Below are positions 6,529-11,802 of a stretch of DNA of 11,802 nucleotides, piece after piece. The stretch covers positions 1-11,802 of the forward strand of contig QIKQ01000259.1 of the NCBI GenBank assembly GCA_003233075.1. Reading direction: 5' to 3'. Under the pieces are notes generated by a model. That model was not told the DNA's origin and did not search any database. It saw only the letters and a list, made by a program, of their open reading frames with translations. Position numbers and translations under genes: made by a program. The first letter of the stretch is position 1. Every line of letters starts with the position of its first letter. This DNA is from Gammaproteobacteria bacterium (GTDB lineage Bacteria > Pseudomonadota > Gammaproteobacteria > SZUA-21).

Positions 6529-7873
6529 GAAAAAGATAATTACTTTAATTTTACTCGCAATCGCTTCTTTTTTCAGCCTTAGTGCTTTTTCAGCCGAAGC
6601 CCCCTCTTCTCTTGCAGACGACGTTGCTACTCTAGAAACTTCCTTAAATACCGTTTGGATAGTCATGGCGGGGGTACTGGTTTTTTTCATGCAAACCGGT
6701 TTTGCCATGCTCGAATCCGGCATGGTGCGTTCAAAAAACACAGTGAATGTTGTTCTGAAAAACTATACCGACATGTGTTTTGGCGCTATCGCTTTCTGGT
6801 TAATTGGTTATGGCCTCATGTTTGGAACTAATACGACCGGTTTTTTCGGCACCGATCATTTTTTCTTAGGCAATGCTGAGAACATGGATTACAGTCGGCT
6901 GTTTTTTCATATTATGATTGCAGCCACCGCAGCCACTATCGTGAGTGGTGCATTGGCAGAACGCGCACGATTCACCGCCTATCTTGTTGCTTGCGTATTC
7001 ATTACTGCCATTATTTATCCTATCTTTGGTTCATGGGCTTGGGGCGGCTCAGTTTACAATACCGATCAGCAAGGCTGGTTAAAAGAATTGGAGTTTATTG
7101 ATTTCGCAGGCGCAACCGTGGTTCATTCGGTTGGCGGGTGGAGCGCCTTGGCTGGCGTTATAGTCTTAGGTCCACGGCTTGGAAAATACGACCCTGATGG
7201 CAAACCTCGATATATCGCTGGCCATAACTTACCTTTAGTTGCCATGGGTGGTTTTATTCTATGGATAGGTTGGTTCGGTTTTAATGGCGGCATGACCATG
7301 AACGCTGAAGCTTCTATTGGAAAAATAGTTCTTAATACTCATTTAGCAGGCGCCGCCGGTGTTGTAGGCGCCGTAATCATTATGGTGATAAAGAAAAAAC
7401 CCATTTTAATGACAAATACAATTTATGGTAGCTTGGGTGGTTTGGTTGGCGTCACCGCGGGATGCGATTTGTTCAGTCCGGGTATATCAGTATTAACAGG
7501 CATGATATCAGGTAGCATAGTCATACTCGCTGTCGATTTTATGGATTCCAAAGGTTGGGATGATCCAATCGGCGCAGTTGCAGTACACGGTTTTTGTGGA
7601 GCCTGGGGCACACTCGCCGCAGGACTATTTTATGCCGATAATATGTTTGATGGTAAAATTATAATCATTCAATTTGTCGGTATATTTGCCTGTTTTATCT
7701 GGACTTTCTCTACTGCTTTTCTGCTGTTTAAAGTTATTGATAAAACCATGGGCCTACGTGCTAGTACCATCGCTCAACAAAGAGGTTTAGACTTTGCTGA
7801 GCACTATGAAGTAGGTTATCCCGAATTTCAAAAAGATGTTTTACACCAAGGTAAAAAGAGTAAAACTAAATAG
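6527..7873 (+). CDS. amt: Ammonium transporter (Amt family)
   Basis: An inner-membrane channel of the Amt/Mep/Rh family, normally a trimer that takes up ammonium under nitrogen limitation. Residues 1-22 are a signal peptide (MKKIITL start, cleavage near AFSA), followed by about eleven membrane helices. Family hallmarks are present: the MQTGFAMLESG segment in the first helix, the phenylalanine-bearing helix leading to GALAER, and the two pore histidines, His200 in VVHSVGGW and His354 in VHGFCGAWG. The C-terminus has the GLDFAEHYEVGYPEF tail that in homologues contacts PII proteins. I choose ATG 6527 because it gives a proper signal peptide; ATG 6500 would add nine polar residues before it. No glnK lies beside it, unlike many proteobacterial amtB loci. 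The next gene starts 27 bp downstream. Confidence 0.95.
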   Translation: MKKIITLILLAIASFFSLSAFSAEAPSSLADDVATLETSLNTVWIVMAGVLVFFMQTGFAMLESGMVRSKNTVNVVLKNYTDMCFGAIAFWLIGYGLMFGTNTTGFFGTDHFFLGNAENMDYSRLFFHIMIAATAATIVSGALAERARFTAYLVACVFITAIIYPIFGSWAWGGSVYNTDQQGWLKELEFIDFAGATVVHSVGGWSALAGVIVLGPRLGKYDPDGKPRYIAGHNLPLVAMGGFILWIGWFGFNGGMTMNAEASIGKIVLNTHLAGAAGVVGAVIIMVIKKKPILMTNTIYGSLGGLVGVTAGCDLFSPGISVLTGMISGSIVILAVDFMDSKGWDDPIGAVAVHGFCGAWGTLAAGLFYADNMFDGKIIIIQFVGIFACFIWTFSTAFLLFKVIDKTMGLRASTIAQQRGLDFAEHYEVGYPEFQKDVLHQGKKSKTK

Positions 7874-7900
7874 TCTTTTTATGATACAAATGATGATGTT

Positions 7901-8707
7901 ATGAATAAAAGCCCTATCTATGATCCAGTTAAACGACGCTGCGTTGTTAATACAGTACTTAAAGACTTTTTGTCTACCGATTATCATATGCAAGCCTTAT
8001 GGATTCTGGAAAATGATTACGCCAAGCAACATAGCTTACCTATACTAGAATACATCGATCAAATAGAAAAACTCGCCGCTATTGGCGACAAGAAAAAAGA
8101 ACTCCGCGAACGCCTCACTAAAGAACTTTATTTTAGCGAAAACATTGGCAGTGACCCTTGGGATGAAATGGTTCAACATCAACGTATTAAGCAAATCAAA
8201 GTTCGCAAGGTAACTCCAGAATCTACTCTGAGCGTTACACCTGCACCTATTAGACCAGTCCCCAACCAAGAACAAGCACAACAAACCGCATCCACTGTTA
8301 AAATAGACACCAATGATGTCGATGAATCAATACCTGTACTGGCTGAATTAGTTTCAACCGAATTAGTTGTGTTTAGTGGCCTACTAAAAGAGTTGGTAAA
8401 ACAATTTGAACATAGCGCTAAAAATCACGTTGCAAAATTATACGGTTATGTATTGGCTATGGCTTCGGAATTAGATATCAGCCCTGATGTCGAAGCCAAC
8501 TTAGTAGCCTGGTGTCAAAATAAGGGTCAAATAGTCTTTAACGATGTTTTGGAAACAGAGGAAATGTCTGAAATTGTTCATGCCTGTTACACTTGGGCTG
8601 CAGAATACTTGGGACCTGACGACGCAGACGAAATCTTTGTCCGCGCCGTGCACGAAGTTGAAAAACTCCCTGAAGCCAAAGACTTTCATCCCAGTAACTT
8701 TTTATAG
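7901..8707 (+). CDS. Uncharacterised two-domain cytoplasmic protein
   Basis: A 268-residue protein that I do not recognise. No signal peptide or membrane helix is visible, so it is probably cytoplasmic. The N-terminal part (about 1-100) is helical and charged, with a basic KRRC near the start and KKKELRERLTKEL around residues 64-76. A Pro/Gln/Thr-rich linker (about 104-140) is probably disordered. The C-terminal part (about 141-260) is an acidic helical domain with hydrophobic heptad-like stretches (LAELVSTELVVF, LLKELVKQF) and two cysteines, Cys205 and Cys229. It begins 27 bp after amt on the same strand, so it is likely co-transcribed. That hints at a link to nitrogen status, but neighbourhood is the only evidence. 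The ribosome site before ATG 7901 is weak. Confidence 0.75.
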   Translation: MNKSPIYDPVKRRCVVNTVLKDFLSTDYHMQALWILENDYAKQHSLPILEYIDQIEKLAAIGDKKKELRERLTKELYFSENIGSDPWDEMVQHQRIKQIKVRKVTPESTLSVTPAPIRPVPNQEQAQQTASTVKIDTNDVDESIPVLAELVSTELVVFSGLLKELVKQFEHSAKNHVAKLYGYVLAMASELDISPDVEANLVAWCQNKGQIVFNDVLETEEMSEIVHACYTWAAEYLGPDDADEIFVRAVHEVEKLPEAKDFHPSNFL

Positions 8708-8786
8708 TATTGAGTATTGGGGGCTGACCAAGCTAAGCCACTGAAAACAAAGTAATCGACCGATAATATCGCATTCGAAGCTCCTC
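8708..8786. other. Spacer after the amt pair
   Basis: A short non-coding stretch between the stop of the 268-residue protein and the palindromic repeat. GGCT and AGCC arms pair around 8722-8740, but no T-run follows, so I do not call a rho-independent terminator. Read-through into the palindromic repeat is likely, and that repeat may define the mRNA 3' end. Confidence 0.4.
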
Positions 8787-8887
8787 GTCGTTGCGAGACT
8801 GCGTCAGCAGATGACGCAATCTCTAACGTAAGTTATTGAATTATGGAGATTGCTTCGGTGCGTTCTGCGAACACATCTCGCAACGAC
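8787..8887. repeat. Compound palindromic repeat (REP/BIME-like)
   Basis: GTCGTTGCGAGA (8787-8798) and its exact complement TCTCGCAACGAC (8876-8887) form the outer arms. Inside, GACGCAATCTC (8813-8823) pairs with GAGATTGC (8836-8843) around an AT-rich loop. The arrangement resembles the dispersed bacterial repeats with TTGCGAG ... GCAATCTC halves seen in many genomes. Such units usually lie in 3' untranslated regions, which fits the position after the amt operon. Expect other copies elsewhere in this genome. Confidence 0.75.
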
Positions 8888-8923
8888 CAATTTCTTTGAA
8901 ACACCTCTTTTCTTTACGTTGAA

Positions 8924-8967
8924 GCTAGCCCGCTTTTCTCACAGCACTTCGTAGCGAGACGGTTCAA
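8924..8967. repeat. Left arm of the palindrome split by the IS
   Basis: These 44 bp, from GCTAGCCCGC to GGTTCAA, are the exact reverse complement of 10653-10696. The arm ends precisely at the first base of the insertion sequence. It belongs to host DNA or an older element, since it lies outside the IS termini. Confidence 0.85.
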
Positions 8968-10652
8968 CCTAAAAAAATCAGTTAACCCTGCCAAATTGTA
9001 GAATTAGCCTAATCAGAACTTAATTTCTGTTGTCATTTAATTAGCCGGGCAAAGGCGATATTGCGGGACATTCTTTGCTCATTTTAATTTCATATTTCTC
9101 CATGGCTTTAGCCAATATCTGACTCCAGCATTCCGTTATACTCAACTGCGGCGCAGCTGCTTTAAGTTCATTAAAAAACGTGACTAAACGTGTATAGGCA
9201 CTTTTTAGTTTTGTGATATCCCCATGTGCGCTTGTGATGATAAGCTTCTGTTGCCGAGAGTGTTTAATCAACCGTCCAACTCCGCTCAGCAACAAGGGTC
9301 GACTGGTAATCGCTTCATGGTGTTTATCGGGCAGTGCAAGTCGTACATATAAATTCCACCAATTGTAGATTAAGGCAATCATACCAGCCATTAACCGACA
9401 GCTTTTGATACTGCGAGTCGTATAACCTCCCCAGCCCCATTGGTTTTTCATCTCATCAAAATTGTTTTCACAATCGGCTCGATCCCGGTAGTGATAAAAT
9501 AGAGTGATCAGGTCCTCGTCAAGGTCCGTCACTAAAACCGAGTACTCATACGCTTTTAGATCCTCTGGCCCATCAACAAAAGCAAGATTTTGTTGACCTT
9601 CTTTTTGATATTCAATGCCGATTAGATGCTCCACGCAGAGACGTCGCCTGATGACAATGACTCGGCGTGCTTTTTCCCAGCCCTGCAATTGCAGTCTATC
9701 TTCTTTGGCTTCCCACTCTTTATTAATGTAACCCCACTCACCTAAACAATGGTGCTTACAGATAAGCTCTTTGACGTTCTTTGATTTTCGGAGTTTAAAT
9801 AAATAACGCTGATTGATTTCTTCCATTTCTCGCATAACATTATCCGTCCCCCAACCAATATCACCTCGTACAAATTCAGGTTTACTCTCAGCGGGGATGC
9901 GATTTAACAAAGAGATTAAACCAGGCAAGGAGTCGTTAGAGTGCGATTGATTGCCCGCTTGCACTTCTACCTTTAGCACCAGTCGCAAGTTGCCAATCAT
10001 ATAGGTATGTAACGTGTGTGATGGCCTGCCTGGTTTTTGTGGATTGTATCCAACCTTCGCCTCTTCCTGATGCCCATAAAGTGGCTTGACGGTGACATCC
10101 ACATCTAAAATCCAGGGCGTTTTTAGCAAGGGCGCGTAACAAGAAAATAAATGGTCCTCTAACCATCGAGTTCCTTTGTCTTCATCCATTTTATGCAGTG
10201 CTCTGCGAGCTGAATCATCGCTAACCACTTTATTCATCCCCAGTAATTTGGAGTTGACTCGGTCACTCATTAAATTGGTGATATGAGCATAACGTTTATG
10301 ACCTGATAAGATTGAAAGAAAAAGCGAGCCCAACACATCAATTTTCTCAGGCGCGTTATTACTTTGATAAGACAGCGGACAGTCATCGATCCAAGGGTCA
10401 AAACGACCACCGAGTTTTAAAAACTGAATAAAAAACGGGAGTTGCCCTAGCGGGGTGACGGCTGCATCCTGATCCCATTCAATCTGTAATTTTCCGGCAT
10501 AGGTTTCAACTTCGACTGTTCCTGGCAGTACATTATCTGACGCTGTGATTTGATCACCCAATGGGTGAATGGATTTTGGAGGATGAGGCATTGTTTTGTC
10601 CCTAATTTCCGTGAGTTACAAGTTTAGCGGGTTTTCAACTGATTAATCTAGG
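8968..10652 (-). mobile_element. IS1380-family insertion sequence, apparently intact
   Basis: A 1685-bp element with one transposase gene on the minus strand. The left end reads CCTAAAAAAATCAGTTAA and the right end, read inward on the minus strand, reads CCTAGATTAATCAGTTGAA. They match at most positions but the left is diverged. The length, the CCTA start and the transposase type all fit the IS1380 family. Strictly, no identical target duplication flanks it: TTCAA lies on the left and TTGAA on the right, differing by one base. Both flanks belong to perfect 44-bp inverted arms, so the insertion is at the centre of a palindrome. It looks somewhat richer in GC than the neighbouring genes, which suggests acquisition from elsewhere. 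Confidence 0.92.
9041..10591 (-). CDS. IS1380-family DDE transposase
   Basis: A 516-residue transposase with an RNase H-like catalytic core. Candidate DDE residues are Asp163 or Asp165 in ILDVDVTVKPLYG, Asp244 in VRGDIGWGTD, and Glu375 in YRDRADCENNFDEMKN, the last being the typical ENN/ExK signature of the family. The N-terminal 150 residues carry the GGRFD and LSGHKRYAH segments common to IS1380 proteins. A CKHHC cluster at 278-282 lies in the insertion domain before the catalytic glutamate. The frame is uninterrupted and full length, so it is probably active. AGGGAC sits 8 nt before the ATG at 10589-10591 and supports that start. It could also act on the 176-bp miniature element at 328-503, which shares its right-end sequence. 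Confidence 0.93.
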   Translation of the reverse strand: MPHPPKSIHPLGDQITASDNVLPGTVEVETYAGKLQIEWDQDAAVTPLGQLPFFIQFLKLGGRFDPWIDDCPLSYQSNNAPEKIDVLGSLFLSILSGHKRYAHITNLMSDRVNSKLLGMNKVVSDDSARRALHKMDEDKGTRWLEDHLFSCYAPLLKTPWILDVDVTVKPLYGHQEEAKVGYNPQKPGRPSHTLHTYMIGNLRLVLKVEVQAGNQSHSNDSLPGLISLLNRIPAESKPEFVRGDIGWGTDNVMREMEEINQRYLFKLRKSKNVKELICKHHCLGEWGYINKEWEAKEDRLQLQGWEKARRVIVIRRRLCVEHLIGIEYQKEGQQNLAFVDGPEDLKAYEYSVLVTDLDEDLITLFYHYRDRADCENNFDEMKNQWGWGGYTTRSIKSCRLMAGMIALIYNWWNLYVRLALPDKHHEAITSRPLLLSGVGRLIKHSRQQKLIITSAHGDITKLKSAYTRLVTFFNELKAAAPQLSITECWSQILAKAMEKYEIKMSKECPAISPLPG

Positions 10653-10696
10653 TTGAACCGTCTCGCTACGAAGTGCTGTGAGAAAAGCGGGCTAGC
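10653..10696. repeat. Right arm of the palindrome split by the IS
   Basis: Exact reverse complement of 8924-8967 over all 44 bp, starting TTGAACCGTC and ending GCGGGCTAGC. It starts at the first base beyond the IS right end. Removing the IS would rejoin the arms into a nearly perfect cruciform-forming palindrome. Confidence 0.85.
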
Positions 10697-10987
10697 GAAC
10701 AGAATCTGTAAAACCTGGGCAGGAAGCGCTTGATGAAATTCGCAGTGTATAAACTATTTAATATTTCAAGCAAATCCATTAAATAAATAGTCTAAACGAT
10801 AATCCTATGGCTTAGTCGGGATTACAAAAGTGTCGAAGTATCAATAATTAAAGTCGAATTAGCAAAAGATAAATCGAATTTGCATTATAAAGAAAAAAAT
10901 CTTATCTCCCTCAAATCTTATACACAAATAAGTACTTACAATCGGTGTTAGGTTTTTATATTTGATGCCTGGGTGAGCAGGATAAAT
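10697..10987. other. AT-rich spacer between the IS locus and the rRNA operon end
   Basis: About 290 bp with no open frame of note, no tRNA and no clear promoter. Several poly-A/T tracts are present. I see nothing else that can be supported. Confidence 0.5.
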
Positions 10988-11010
10988 AAAAGTGACTCAA
11001 GGTCACTTTT
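10988..11010. terminator. Bidirectional hairpin, terminator-like
   Basis: AAAAGTGAC (10988-10996) and GTCACTTTT (11002-11010) form a 9-bp perfect stem with a 5-nt loop. Read on the minus strand it is followed by TTTTATTTAT, so it could act as a back-up terminator for the rRNA operon; on the plus strand the T-run is only TTTTGT. The stem is modest in GC. Confidence 0.5.
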
Positions 11011-11033
11011 GTCCGACGAACGCCCGAGGGCAG

Positions 11034-11076
11034 GGCTATTTTCGCGCCGCAGGACGCGCGCAGAGCGAAAATAGCC
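11034..11076. repeat. GC-rich hairpin repeat downstream of the rRNA operon
   Basis: GGCTATTTTCGC (11034-11045) and GCGAAAATAGCC (11065-11076) are perfect 12-bp arms. The 19-nt loop has further GCGC pairing potential, so the single-stranded form would be very stable. No T-run follows on either strand, so it is not a standard terminator. It looks like an intergenic palindromic repeat unit and lies outside the primary terminator of the rRNA operon. Confidence 0.6.
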
Positions 11077-11121
11077 TTAAAAAATACATTACTTTCACAC
11101 TATTTATTATATAGCGCCCAT

Positions 11122-11153
11122 AAAAAAACCCATCAACTAAACGTCAATGGGTT
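11122..11153 (-). terminator. Rho-independent terminator of the rRNA operon
   Basis: On the minus strand, AACCCATTGA pairs with TTGATGGGTT (two wobble pairs) around a 7-nt loop and runs directly into a stretch of seven T. It begins about 10 nt after the 3' end of 5S rRNA, the expected place for the operon terminator. Confidence 0.88.
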
Positions 11154-11162
11154 ATTGTGTGA

Positions 11163-11280
11163 TGCCTGGTAGTGTCCTACTCTCACATGGGAACTCCCAC
11201 ACTACCATCGGCGCTGAAACGTTTCACTTCCGAGTTCGAGATGGGATCGGGTGGTTCCATTTCGCTAAGGCCACCAGGCA
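11163..11280 (-). rRNA. rrf: 5S ribosomal RNA
   Basis: Read on the minus strand, the sequence begins TGCCTGGTGGCCTTAGCG and ends GACACTACCAGGCA. The two ends pair to form helix I. Internal hallmarks of bacterial 5S are present: CCCGATCCCATCTCGAACTC, GAAGTGAAACG, and GCGCCGATGGTAGTGTGGG. The length of about 118 nt is normal and the sequence is typical of gammaproteobacteria. Exact ends may differ by one or two bases. It is the last gene of the rRNA operon, transcribed leftward. Confidence 0.96.
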
Positions 11281-11581
11281 AACTGGTTACAATACAACTT
11301 AAGCGCAAGTCGCATTCGAAATTGTACTAAAGAGCGTTATTGAATAACGTGTTCTTTAATATTTTGGGAAAGTAAAACTCATAGACGCTTTAGGACTCAA
11401 TTATTGTTTGCGACCAGCAACACATATCTTTGGATTTGATAAACAAATTAAGACATACAATTCTAATCAACAATAAAACTTAGTGAATGTTTTGAAATCA
11501 ACTTGTTAAAATAAAGCAAGCATACGCCTGTTCATTTCATAGAGTTGCTTATCAATACACACCAAACTGCTTTGGTGTTAT
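11281..11581 (-). other. 23S-5S spacer with processing-type hairpins
   Basis: A 301-bp spacer, longer than the roughly 90 bp in Escherichia coli, without a recognisable tRNA. Hairpins are visible: ACACCAAA/TTTGGTGT (11559-11578, 4-nt loop) immediately after the 23S 3' end, and CGTTAT/ATAACG (11335-11349). Such stems commonly serve in precursor rRNA cleavage. I see no reading frame in it. Confidence 0.6.

Positions 11582-11802
<221 letters not shown>

Noticed and set aside
10964..10974. GATGCCTGGG resembling the 3' end of the 5S gene, as if a duplicated remnant
   Set aside because: Only about ten bases match before the similarity is lost; no other 5S features follow.
11281..11581. tRNA in the rRNA spacer
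   Set aside because: No GGTTCRA-type T-loop with matching acceptor arms could be found on either strand.

Overview
The window looks like chromosomal DNA of an AT-rich gammaproteobacterium, probably free-living and possibly marine. The 5S and 3' 23S rRNA sequences read as gammaproteobacterial. The window also holds a DUF2970 protein, a LolA-like/MMPL exporter pair, a periplasmic-type ammonium transporter, and an IS1380-family element with a small non-autonomous relative. The organism assignment is inference from gene content and rRNA similarity; I cannot name a genus.

Left end (1-675): no confident gene. It contains a 176-bp miniature element (328-503). Its termini match the right end of the IS1380-family element found 10 kb away, and it is flanked by a 5-bp duplication, TTAAA. 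A 50-codon reading frame beside it takes its stop codon from the element's terminal repeat.

Centre-left, all minus strand (676-5745): a probable operon reading LolA-like periplasmic protein -> 12-TM MMPL exporter (GTGA overlap) -> signal-anchored TIM-barrel amidohydrolase -> small lipoprotein (19-bp overlap). A DUF2970 membrane protein follows. LolA-like/MMPL pairs usually sit in aryl-polyene or fatty-acid-type clusters. Here no biosynthetic genes accompany them, and an amidohydrolase and a lipoprotein take their place. All four products are predicted to be exported or in the envelope, so a lipid-handling envelope system is the simplest inference.

A 754-bp AT-rich gap (5746-6499) separates this operon from a divergent plus-strand pair: an ammonium transporter (amt) and an unrecognised 268-residue two-part protein. 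No glnK (PII) gene accompanies amt. A 10-bp inverted repeat brackets the amt start.

Right part: a 101-bp palindromic repeat (8787-8887), then an apparently intact IS1380-family insertion (8968-10652) with one 516-residue transposase on the minus strand. The insertion sits exactly between two perfect 44-bp inverted arms, so it split a long natural palindrome at its centre. Beyond it lie a GC-rich hairpin repeat, a small bidirectional hairpin, and the 3' end of an rRNA operon on the minus strand: partial 23S, a 301-bp spacer, 5S, then a rho-independent terminator.
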